From: Bodo saltans
Lineage: Eukaryota; Euglenozoa; Kinetoplastea; Eubodonida; Bodonidae
Reading direction: 5' to 3'
Assembly: GCA_001460835.1 (NCBI GenBank)
Contig: CYKH01002064.1
Span: forward strand, 12,979-45,657
DNA length: 32,679 bases
Below the pieces are notes generated by a model, which ran no database searches, was not told the origin of the DNA, and saw nothing but the letters and a program-made list of their open reading frames with translations. Each line of letters starts with the position of its first letter. The stretch's first letter is position 1. The translations under genes were made by a program, and so were the position numbers. Of this stretch, positions 8,082-17,800 are shown piece by piece.

Positions 8082-11000
8082 ATGAGACAGTCCACCGCCC
8101 ATCTGCACAACCCTCATGCTGCTGCATTCAACACGTCATTTTGTACGTCCTTTACCTCAGGCTCAGCGAACATCTCCCCACGGGTTGGACAGTCCACTGA
8201 GGTTGAGGAGCAACAACCGTTTCACAGCAGCGGTCGTGCACAGAGTCATAGCGTGAGTGGTCGTCCAAGTGTTAGCAAGCCGTCTAAAGTCGCACTGATT
8301 CGACAGGAGTCCATGAGGTCGGCCATGGCGTCTGCGATCTTAAGCCCGAAAAACCCCGTCGAAGAGCAACAAGCACTCACGAGAAAAGAGCGTGCTGAGA
8401 GGCGATGGATTGCGGCAGAGTTTAAGAGTGGTCTGACAATAGTGATGCGAAAATGGATCAGCCGTCAAGAAGCGGCCGATCGTCGGGACACACAAAAGTC
8501 TGAAATGAACGAGTTGGTCGTGCTGTGCGTCGGTGTGGCAGAGAACATGGCACGCGTACGTTGGATCGAGCGAGAACGTGAGTCGCGCATCGACATGAAT
8601 GATAGGATTGTCTGCAAGACAATCAACAGCGAGGCCACATCCACCAGAGCATTTGCGAGTTTTCGCCGAAGACCAACACTCCCCTCTGCATTAGAGAACT
8701 GCATGCCGCCTACACCGATGGTGATGCATCACCGAAGAACGACGGACTGCTCAACTTCCGTCGTCCCTGATGGATCGTTTACTACTTCTGGTGAGGCGTC
8801 AGGCAGCATGTTCGCCTCTCCGCGGCAGTTCGCGGCAAATAGCGGAGGAGTAGGAGCAAGCGTGTCTGTCCAAAATTCTTCTCCTATCTTTTCAGAGGAA
8901 GACCCTCACACATCTTCTTCGTCACAAAGCGGTCGGTTCGGGCCTTCGATTGACCCAGACTCGGCACAGCAATTAATTCTCGAAGAGGAGGAAGAAAACG
9001 CAAGAGACGTGTTCGTTATGGACACACAGGAAGGCTGGTTTCGTATTGTGCTCACGAAGCGAGAGGACTATCATCGCATTCGTCAGCTGAATGCTGCCCG
9101 CCCAGTACTTCCTGTAGCAATTGCAGCACCAGCAGCAGCCTCCCCACCCACGCCGAGCACTTTCGTGCTCCCACTTGCACTGCAGCAGAAAGGAAACGGT
9201 GTGTCTCCGCTGCGATCCTCCTCAGGTATATCACCCCACTATTCTTATCGACAGCAGCAGTTACAATTGCAGTTTGCGTCTCACACCGGCACTAACGGCA
9301 GCGACCAAGGAGAGAACAGCCTTGTGTCACCTGGGTTTGGTGTTGGGAGTCGTGCGATCTCGTGGTCCCCAAGTGTAGACACAGCCCTTAGCTTTGCGTT
9401 AGATGATTCGACGTACCTTTTGACACAAGAAGAAGCGCGATACCGCGGCGATTTGCAGAGGATAGAACGGATCACCTTCAAACAAATGGCGGCACGATTC
9501 TTGCTGCGACAAGAAACCCTCAGCCGTAGAAATATTGTGCTAGGAGAGCTGCGGGGCTTCGTAGGACGTAGTTTGTCGATCGTCGAAATGATCGCACGGC
9601 AGCATGTGGTTGAGGCTGAGGATCATCGCAGGGAGCGGCTTTTGGCGAAGGTAACAAACGCGGCGTCAAAGCTGTCTTCCGATGATATGTCGCAGTTTAC
9701 GGGCATCGCTGACTCTGAGTCTAACGCCAACTCTGAGCCTCCACTGGAGAGCCATGCCTCATTTCAGCAAGTTGCCTCTGAGGCATTCTCACTCGTAGAG
9801 TTGAATGCAACAGCGAAGCCATCAGCAGGTGGTGGTGGTGCTGACGCAGCCTTGCTGGTTGAGGAAGGTGTTGTTGTGTACAGCAGCGAGCGGACTGAAC
9901 AGATGGTCGAACAATTAACAACACAAGGCACAGCGGAGGGTCAACACGATGACGTTGTCATTGGTGCTATTGTCAACCCTTCCCCAGTCTCAGTGATGTA
10001 TGTCAGTCACGACCACCAAGAAACGCTGTCAGCGCCTCGTGATACTTCCGACTCGTTGGAGGCGCCCACACCACACAGAGCTACTGTAGAGCAACTCCCA
10101 CTGACGCCGCTTATTGCAACAGCATCCTTGCCAGTGGCGATGCAAGTAGACTGCGAGACCGATCCTGTTGTGCAACCAGGAGCAAGTGCTGAAGGAGTCA
10201 ATGACGAAGCGATGCCCGAACTCCTAACTGCTAACGCAATTGTTGACCAGCACAACTCCGCACTAAGTTCACAGACCACGCAACAACAACTGTTGGTCGT
10301 TTCAGGTGTTACGAATGAATCAGAGGGCACCACTACACAAATTGTACCTCCTGGAAAGTCCGCTGATGAACTTCAACAATTAGTGAAGTTATCTGCCGAC
10401 TTACCAAATGATGTAGCGGGTGTGCCCTTAGAGGAGGAGGAGCCTCCTGCCGTAACTATTCCCTTGAACATAGCGACGACGACAACAACAATGGGAGAGT
10501 CTGCGTCAGGAGGGTTTGATAAGCATCAACCACCTTGCAGCAATGCTGATGACTTTCCGAAGTCACCGAGCGGCGCAATGGAGCAGCAGCCGTTAACATT
10601 GTCCCCGCCGCTAGCGAACTGCGAGGGAGAAGAAATGCAAGAGGCGATCATTGATGCAACGGTGGTTGACGGTGATGCTTTCGTTGCTGTGGAGCTCTCG
10701 TCGGTTGCCCATGTTGAGGAGACCGCCGTCACCACGGCGCCGCATACAGAGGTTCCCATCACAGACATTTCGCCCCAGCCCTTCCCACTGCAGTCAGAGG
10801 ACGTCACAACGCAACAAGTCAGCGGACAAACTGAGCCCGTCGAGGAAGCGCCTCAGCTGATGGCGGTACTTATGGAGAGTCACGCTCCTCTCACAATTGA
10901 TCTCGGCATGCACAGTGGAGAGTCGACTACACCTCCTGCGCAAAGGACTGAGGCGACCTTCGCAGAAAGGGAAGAGGAAACATGCGCTGACGCTGTCACT

Positions 11001-14000
11001 GTTGAACAGGCTCTGCCGCCTGAAATTGCTCGGGCGATTTGCGCTAAAAAACAACCTATTGAAGAAGATCTACCGCTTCCCTCCCTAGTGGCAGTCATAC
11101 CACAACTGCCATCGGAGGGCGCAATCGCCGTGCCACGAATCGTCACGCCCGATGAGTCTTCTATCGCAGAACGTTCACTGACGACTGTGCCCGTGGATAA
11201 TAACGCTGCTGTGTCTTTCGCTCCCGATCACACAGACGGACCACGACTTACTTTTCCCGCGCATGTGTTAGGCGATGGTGCAGTGATTCCGGCGGTTGCT
11301 GAAGTGGAGCATGAGCCAAGTCGTAGTCCTCTAGATGTTGAACAAGAGTCGCACCCGGTGCCTGCCAAGGACTCCGCACTGCATCGTTGTGCAGACAACA
11401 CCACGACGACCACTACACAGACAACCGAATGCCTCCCTGGCGATGTGACTTCAGCCGATTTGCTTGTCGTGAGTACCTCTGTAGACGTTGGAGCAGCGCC
11501 ATCTGAAGGAGGCGAAGATCCTCGACACCTACTACAGGACATAAGCAGCCAAGACACAAGCACAACTCCCGCTCGGCATGACGACACATTTGTTATCGAT
11601 AACCCTTCGATGGCTGAACAAACTGCGATGGCGGACCCAACATTGACACAATTGGAAGTGATCACTTTCGAGAGCCAAGGACTTGCTGCCGCGGCTGATG
11701 ATACTTGTGGTGAGCAGGTCGGTGCTGAGCAAACGGAGGACGAGCCCCACAACTACCAACACGACGGCGGCAACCATGAAAAAACAGCTACTCCTCAAGA
11801 TACAACAGGGTCTGTTGGTGACGTCGTGGCTGATACTGAGCAGCCACCACCAGGTGAAGGTGAAGGTACAGCAGCCATCAATTCGTCTGAACCGCAACAA
11901 TCGACGCCCGCAATGCAAAATGAAGTGACTCGAGAGCCACCCGTCGTATCTGACGAAGCCGCTGACAACAAGCCTGCTATCACCCATGAGCGAACTGTTT
12001 CGCAAGTAGCTGAGAGCCTGCGTAACCTCCCTGATGCACAGCAGGATGATTCACCATCTTCATTTGTTGAAGCACCTGACGACAGGACGACATCAACCTA
12101 TCCTGCCGAGGTGGATGCCCCCGATAACAACAACGATGTTGTCGTTCGTCCTGAGGTGATACCGACTCTATCAAGCACGCTCAACGCTCTAGCTCCTGAA
12201 GCATCACCTTTATGTACTCCAGACGCAGAGGTCGTGGAGGCTGATGAGGTGAGGGCGGTTGAAGAAGTTTTGCCTCATACGCCTGAAAGATCGTTGCCAA
12301 GTGAAGTTGACAGTGCAACTCCAGTGCTAGGCATGGAAACGGTGCAAGTCACACCGTCGGTTCCGTATAATGCAGGCGCACCTCTCATGCATGGAGCTGC
12401 AGACAAAATAGAAGTCAGAAATGGGGACTCATCGTCATCATATTCTAGTGCTTTCATCCTCGAGGTCGTTCACGCTGTCATCCAGCAGGTCCTGTGCCTG
12501 ACGAGCGCAACATTAGTAGATGACAACTCTACACGTGAAAACGACTCATTATTGCCAGTTGCACCACCACATCCATGCGTCGTCGTGGCCGATGCGCCTG
12601 CACAAGGGGATGAGGGTACAAGATGCTCTGCGACGGCGCCTCTAGAACTCTCTGCAGTTCTCGAACAGCCAACTGCTCTTACTGTTCTCGAGGAGCAAAA
12701 TGAGGCGGCACTTGTTGTTGCACGTAAATTCGTGGAGGCAGTCATTCAAAATGCATTGGCCATCGTAGGGAGCCGCTTGGTGTCGCCAACACATCCCGCG
12801 CTGGTCGTTCCAAGTAAAGAAAAAAGCGAATTGCCGACGACCAATGAATGCTCCCACGCTACCGCAAATCATGTTCAACCACATGCCCCCGCTGATCACG
12901 TCCCCTCGACGCCTGATCGAACGGCGTTGGAGGTTGCGGAATGGCTTGTGTCCCTTGTCGTGGAAAACGCACTGACTGCGCAGCCACAACATGCCACCGC
13001 CGCTACACGTTTGAGTGAGGAGGCAAATGAGGGCCCCACGAAGGCGGTGTTTTTGGAAGCCGCAGTCCCAGAGGCGATGAACGCCGTCGTAACGGTTGAG
13101 ATTCATTCGCCAACAATTTTCTTACCTGTCAATGATGAGGCAGTGTTGCCGATACAACAACATCAACAAGTGGTACCACTCTCATCCAACACTGGAATAG
13201 AGGAGGGCTCAGTTCAACATCTTGTAGATCTTACTACGTTGTCTCCCAGCGAGCAGCAGCTAGGCGACACATTGACTTCTGGGGATGTGACAGTGACGTT
13301 AGCATCGTCAAGGGATGCGAACAACATCACCGACCAACCAAGTGAGCTCCAACCGGACGCCAACGTCGTAGCTGAGGACTCTGCCGAATGCGATGATCGC
13401 ACGACGGTTGCGTCGCATGAAGCCGAGCACAGACGGTTGTTGTGGGAGCAATTTGTGCTGTCGCAACGCGCCGCAATGGCATGTGCCGAGCTTCGCTTGG
13501 CGGCTGTCGTCGTCGTCACACCGCAGCACAACGGCGTGCACGGCACTCCTCGTTCTTCTGCTGATTCTGCTCTGTCTCCGAAGAAACCGCTCACTCCAAG
13601 TAATGTCAGTCGCCCTGCTGTCAGACCAATCAGTAGCAGTAGTGGTAGTAGTAATGGTGGCGGTAGGTCTACCAGCAACGTGCGGCAAATTGCACAAATG
13701 CCTCCGTTGGCGGAGAGTCGACCAAAAAGCGGAGCACCACCACCGCTGCAGCCGCGTGCACATGCATCGCGCCCATCGACTGGGCAACCTATGACTCGTG
13801 CGGCGGCGGTATCAAGCATTGCCCAGTCACCGAAGCGTCGACCGCCGCTTGCGACGCCAACAACGAACGACAGCGCCGCCGCTGATGGAGCGATTGCGGC
13901 AACAGCGTGTGGGAGTCCCATCCATTCCCGCCCCCCTCGACCACCAACCGGCAGCAAAGCGCCGCCGATCGCTGGCAGACCACGCGCCCCTCAGCCACTA

Positions 14001-14624
14001 CGCACCAGTCCTGCGAAAAGTTGCTCTTCCTCAAAAGAGAAAGAGATTCAGTTTACTCCAGAGAAGTTCTTTACGTCATTGAAGAACGAGCTCGAGCACC
14101 CAACGCATCCCTCATCGCCACTCTCTTTATCTCCCTTACTTCCTCACATTCCTACTGCCTCTCCGCAAGGAGGTGCGCCTCCGCGACGACCCCACACCGC
14201 GACGGTTGTTTCCCTTCGCCACGCTGGCGTCGGCATTGTGTTGGGACGAGTTGCCTCATTTTCCTCCAGAGCACGCCTTCAACGTGCGTTGCTAGAGATC
14301 CAAGAATCCGAAGAATCATCGCGTTACACATTGGAGGTGGCATGTGCCGAGGCGTCGTCGGAGTTATCCATGCAGCATGCAATGGTGATGATGCGTGAGG
14401 CGATTGCAACGGGAAGTTTCCTCCCCGTTCCTTCTGTTCGCCCGTCGTCCGCCGCGGTTCGCTTTCGACCGCGAAGTGCAGTGGAGAGCAAACGAGGCAA
14501 CGATATCGCAGAAGACAGCACCTCGCTGCCCATGGTAGTTCCCATGGAGCCGATGTTACCCGATGAGCCAAGAGCTGTGAATGTGCAACGTATTCGTCAA
14601 CTACTTTACAACTTCCCCTCCTGA
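8082..14624 (+). CDS. Giant acidic low-complexity protein with helical repeats and three AKAP-like helices (2180 aa)
   Basis: Unrecognised as a whole. Charged helical units occur near residues 100-170, 300-340 and 440-520. The unit at 449-469 has R455/L458/E462/F466 and aligns with one in the protein at 4250. Residues of about 540-1780 are an acidic, Thr/Pro/Val-rich low-complexity region, probably disordered. Within it three short amphipathic helices stand out, starting at I1459, A1547 and A1619; each fits the AKAP RII-docking pattern. A further helix lies near 1780 (EHRRLLWEQF). A basic Pro/Ser-rich stretch (about 1830-2030) follows, carrying RP-x-[S/T]-A motifs at 2036 (RPHTA), 2120 (RPSSA) and 2128 (RPRSA). 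A final helical segment lies near 2050-2110. No membrane segment is seen. The layout suggests a flexible scaffold that tethers partners; this is inference. The open frame of 6.5 kb makes the coding call firm. Confidence 0.85.
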   Translation: MRQSTAHLHNPHAAAFNTSFCTSFTSGSANISPRVGQSTEVEEQQPFHSSGRAQSHSVSGRPSVSKPSKVALIRQESMRSAMASAILSPKNPVEEQQALTRKERAERRWIAAEFKSGLTIVMRKWISRQEAADRRDTQKSEMNELVVLCVGVAENMARVRWIERERESRIDMNDRIVCKTINSEATSTRAFASFRRRPTLPSALENCMPPTPMVMHHRRTTDCSTSVVPDGSFTTSGEASGSMFASPRQFAANSGGVGASVSVQNSSPIFSEEDPHTSSSSQSGRFGPSIDPDSAQQLILEEEEENARDVFVMDTQEGWFRIVLTKREDYHRIRQLNAARPVLPVAIAAPAAASPPTPSTFVLPLALQQKGNGVSPLRSSSGISPHYSYRQQQLQLQFASHTGTNGSDQGENSLVSPGFGVGSRAISWSPSVDTALSFALDDSTYLLTQEEARYRGDLQRIERITFKQMAARFLLRQETLSRRNIVLGELRGFVGRSLSIVEMIARQHVVEAEDHRRERLLAKVTNAASKLSSDDMSQFTGIADSESNANSEPPLESHASFQQVASEAFSLVELNATAKPSAGGGGADAALLVEEGVVVYSSERTEQMVEQLTTQGTAEGQHDDVVIGAIVNPSPVSVMYVSHDHQETLSAPRDTSDSLEAPTPHRATVEQLPLTPLIATASLPVAMQVDCETDPVVQPGASAEGVNDEAMPELLTANAIVDQHNSALSSQTTQQQLLVVSGVTNESEGTTTQIVPPGKSADELQQLVKLSADLPNDVAGVPLEEEEPPAVTIPLNIATTTTTMGESASGGFDKHQPPCSNADDFPKSPSGAMEQQPLTLSPPLANCEGEEMQEAIIDATVVDGDAFVAVELSSVAHVEETAVTTAPHTEVPITDISPQPFPLQSEDVTTQQVSGQTEPVEEAPQLMAVLMESHAPLTIDLGMHSGESTTPPAQRTEATFAEREEETCADAVTVEQALPPEIARAICAKKQPIEEDLPLPSLVAVIPQLPSEGAIAVPRIVTPDESSIAERSLTTVPVDNNAAVSFAPDHTDGPRLTFPAHVLGDGAVIPAVAEVEHEPSRSPLDVEQESHPVPAKDSALHRCADNTTTTTTQTTECLPGDVTSADLLVVSTSVDVGAAPSEGGEDPRHLLQDISSQDTSTTPARHDDTFVIDNPSMAEQTAMADPTLTQLEVITFESQGLAAAADDTCGEQVGAEQTEDEPHNYQHDGGNHEKTATPQDTTGSVGDVVADTEQPPPGEGEGTAAINSSEPQQSTPAMQNEVTREPPVVSDEAADNKPAITHERTVSQVAESLRNLPDAQQDDSPSSFVEAPDDRTTSTYPAEVDAPDNNNDVVVRPEVIPTLSSTLNALAPEASPLCTPDAEVVEADEVRAVEEVLPHTPERSLPSEVDSATPVLGMETVQVTPSVPYNAGAPLMHGAADKIEVRNGDSSSSYSSAFILEVVHAVIQQVLCLTSATLVDDNSTRENDSLLPVAPPHPCVVVADAPAQGDEGTRCSATAPLELSAVLEQPTALTVLEEQNEAALVVARKFVEAVIQNALAIVGSRLVSPTHPALVVPSKEKSELPTTNECSHATANHVQPHAPADHVPSTPDRTALEVAEWLVSLVVENALTAQPQHATAATRLSEEANEGPTKAVFLEAAVPEAMNAVVTVEIHSPTIFLPVNDEAVLPIQQHQQVVPLSSNTGIEEGSVQHLVDLTTLSPSEQQLGDTLTSGDVTVTLASSRDANNITDQPSELQPDANVVAEDSAECDDRTTVASHEAEHRRLLWEQFVLSQRAAMACAELRLAAVVVVTPQHNGVHGTPRSSADSALSPKKPLTPSNVSRPAVRPISSSSGSSNGGGRSTSNVRQIAQMPPLAESRPKSGAPPPLQPRAHASRPSTGQPMTRAAAVSSIAQSPKRRPPLATPTTNDSAAADGAIAATACGSPIHSRPPRPPTGSKAPPIAGRPRAPQPLRTSPAKSCSSSKEKEIQFTPEKFFTSLKNELEHPTHPSSPLSLSPLLPHIPTASPQGGAPPRRPHTATVVSLRHAGVGIVLGRVASFSSRARLQRALLEIQESEESSRYTLEVACAEASSELSMQHAMVMMREAIATGSFLPVPSVRPSSAAVRFRPRSAVESKRGNDIAEDSTSLPMVVPMEPMLPDEPRAVNVQRIRQLLYNFPS
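12453..12974 (+). other. Three AKAP-like amphipathic helices within the protein at 8082
   Basis: The helices read ILEVVHAVIQQV (from residue 1459), ARKFVEAVIQNA (1547) and AEWLVSLVVENA (1619), spaced 88 and 72 residues apart. Each fits the known 12-position AKAP pattern with small or hydrophobic residues at positions 1, 4, 5, 8, 9 and 12. The second is close to the human Ht31 core ASRIVDAVIEQV. Pattern fit is seen directly; binding to a RIIa-type dimerisation domain is inferred. Confidence 0.5.
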
Positions 14625-14776
14625 GTGATGGCATCACCATCGGCTGTGTATTGACACAAGAAGTTTGTGTTGTGTCCTCCCCACGAGTTTCATCGTGCTG
14701 TTGTGCGTGTACCATATGATTAGTGAACAAATTCTGTTTTGGAACTGAAAAGAGGATTGTGACTTCGCACTGATGG

Positions 14777-14800
14777 CTTTTTTGTTTCGACTTTTCAAAG
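14777..14800 (+). promoter_or_regulatory. Putative spliced-leader acceptor for the gene at 14822
   Basis: The 197-base gap before this gene ends in a T-rich tract (14777-14796) and AG at 14799-14800, leaving a 21-nt 5' UTR. The rest of the gap shows no gene. Confidence 0.5.
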
Positions 14801-14821
14801 GATAAAAGGAGAACGCTGCAC

Positions 14822-17800
14822 ATGTCACTGGAAGCAAGTACTTTCCCTAAGATTGTTCTCCAAGCGTGCAGAGACGCAACACGATGCATTGTAGACGGAT
14901 TGATTGTGTCCGACCCATCTTCCAACGAGATTAGCAGCACCACGACCGCGAACACAACTATTACGAGAAAAGGTGCGACGAAACCCCCTCCTTCAACGCC
15001 ATCTACGGAAACGGGGTTCCCTGCTAGAAAGCCCGCTTCAGTCTCCACCACGTTCTTGTCCAGCTCCATTACAGCAGGTGAGGAGCAGTTTGCCGTGGTG
15101 GCGGATCGTTTTCTGCAGAAGCATGCGATGTGGATCCTAGGAGACTGGCGAGCTGGTGTTCCTAAGGGGACGCATTCTATTATTCTTTCACACACTAGGA
15201 AGGAATTGTTTTGCTTCTGGGCGCCGTGCGATAGCGCCGGGGTGGACTCGGTGGTCTCGTCGAGCAACAATGAGTTCCGTACTCCGTCGTTTCTCTTGTT
15301 GCGCATTTGGTTCTCACGCAGGGACGCCCTTGAGGCCCATCGAGCACTCGCATACGCTGCGGCTCGTGTGCAGCAGCAACAACTTCGATCCTTGATCGCC
15401 ATTCCTAGATCGGCTGTGTTTGCGTGCCATGGATCCATTGTGAGCGTGACGGAGGTGATGCCACTGATGCTAGATGGAGGCCCGAAAAGCGATGTTGTTA
15501 GTGTAGCTGAACGAGAGTGGCATGACTGCTTGACGGAGCAGATTTTAGGATATGATCATGTGCGACGAAGCGGTCCGATTAACAAAGAGAACGAAGGCGA
15601 TACAGATGCCCAGGAGAGACAGCTGACGGGTGGGGTGTTGTGCCCATTGTCGGCGTCAGAGATGGGCGGTCGACTGCTTGGATCGTTGAACATTAGCATT
15701 CGAGACGTATTGAACTTCGAAAAAGCGCAGGCAGCCGCTACCAGCAATACTCCTCAGACACCTCAGGGCACCGCTGCTAGTCATGTTCCTCAAATACAAC
15801 AACAGCATGATGGAGTGTTCTGCCGCTGGTTATTCGTTCCCTCGTCCCCCGACGTATTTGTGGGGCTAAGCCCTGAACTCCAGCGCAGCGCACTGCATTC
15901 ACGTTTCCTTCGAAGACATCACCTGATGGACTCGTTTGGCACCGTTCAGTGCAGAATCGAGGAACTCGTTGATGGCCTTGTGAGCAGGACAGACGAGGAG
16001 GCCATGATTTCGTTCCCACTTGGACCTGAGCACTACAGGGCACGGAAGTCTTCTCTGTCTGCGATTTTTCATCGTGCCGGCGTCAATTTTAGATTTGTCC
16101 CCGAAGTTCGTGCCGCTTTGGTTCAGCGGTTTGTGCAAGGAGGAGGGGTAGTATCTCGCGGCTTGCAAGCTGCTCTTCACCTTGCACTAGATGAGAGGTT
16201 GGCGTCCCGCAGCGTTACCTGTTTGCTGCAGAACCGTTTGTTTGATGTCGCCGAGCGAACAGCCCGACTTCCAACAACAGAGAAAGTGTTGCGCGAACGC
16301 CGTGGCGTGTCGAACTTACTTGCGAAACTGTGGCGAGATGCTTCCTCTTCCTTTCTTTTGAATGGCATCAAGGACCACTACGGCGCTGATGCATGTGACC
16401 GTTGCCTTTTAGTGAAGTTTCCGCTGCACAAAGCTCTCACAACTCCAGGGTCCACTGGACTGGCTGCGGTTCTTGGCGCTGCGACGCTTTCGCTGGGCAT
16501 CCCGTGCACTGTGGACGTTTACACGGGAGACAAGACAATCGACGCTGTTGCTGTTTCATTTGAAACGGAAGGGACTCTCCCATCTTTCTTTTCTTCCTGC
16601 GTCGTTCGGCTGACATCGTTACGAGAAGGAGACATGTTTGACACGTTGATGATCTCCCCTCTACAAGCCGCCAATGAGCAGCAGCAACAAAGCGTTCTTG
16701 CAAATATCCTTCAACGCCTTCTCCTTCCGTCAAGTGAGACGGACGCACAACGTGCGCTCAATGTCCTCTTGCCGATGGAAAGGTCGAGCAAGCAGACAGA
16801 TCAGCTAGGGGTTGCTGTGTACGTGTTCATGTTGGCGCACCGACAACTCCGTCAGCAAGTGTATGCGACTCCACCTTCGTGGGAGGAAGTTGTTCTCTCC
16901 GGCTCATCCTTAGAGTCCACCGAGGTGCAGAAGTCCCTCAGCACAATTGTTGCCTCTGCTCTACGCACATTGACTCGGTATGTTCTTGCAGAACAGTCAC
17001 CATCATCTCCGTTTCAGACACAGAGGTGCGTTGCGTATCAGAGCATTAGGATGATCGTGAAGTGGTTGCACCGGAAGACGACCCTCTTGATGCAAGGAGG
17101 CGATGCCCCACCCACGAACCACGTCAACGCTGGTAAGAAAGACAATCAGTGCCACGTGGAGTTATTGTCTGCCATCACAGCCGCGTGTGGTGTGTGTGCT
17201 GCGTGGAGGCTTGGGCATGAGTATGTCCTCCAACATCAACAATCGCTTGAACAACGCGGTGACAATAACATGCGTCAGCTGCGCCTTGCAAGTGCACTGT
17301 TTCTGACATACGAGCACGCTGAGGTAGATCAAGAAATTCAGCAGAAGCCCTCGGCGATTGTTGGGCCCTCCACTTGGTCTCTGTTCGTGTTGCGTAGTGT
17401 ATTGCTAGGGAAGAGTCATGGTCCTGTCCTTCAGCAAGATGACGTCTTTCTCGGTGCGCTGTGCCTCGTGGCAGCTCACATCGCCCATGCGGCTCACGTG
17501 GAGCAGCGAGAGGATCTTTCAGCCCTTGGCCTCCTTGTTGCCCTTCCAGCAGCCACCCTGCCTCTTGCTACTATCGAAACCATCGAGAGTTTGTTGCAAC
17601 TGCGTAGCGTTGGTGGGATAGGAGTGCCCTACACCTTATCCTTCTTAATGCTGCAGCTGATGGTGGAGTTGGAGCAACTAGACAATGTCATTGTCCCCAC
17701 AGTGCTGGGCACTGCATTGGCTCGTTGGATGTTTGCAGGGGTTGAGCCACTTTCCTCCGCAATTGTCGAGATGATGAACGATGCAACATCTCAACTCTTT

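Noticed and set aside
8606-8624. Inverted repeat with 8-bp arms and a 3-nt loop
   Set aside because: It lies inside the coding region of the gene at 8082, is short, and fits ordinary codons there. No reason to give it a separate role.
13214-13957. A 247-codon minus-strand frame rich in Gly, Leu and Ser
   Set aside because: It mirrors the Ser/Pro/Ala-rich low-complexity codons of the + strand gene at 8082; no domain features or splice signals on the minus strand.
14152-15438. A 428-codon open frame on the minus strand across the end of one gene and the start of the next
   Set aside because: It lies antisense to two well-supported + strand genes, has no recognisable domain, and is explained as a shadow of biased codon use. 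It is the longest antisense frame, so strand-specific RNA data would settle it.
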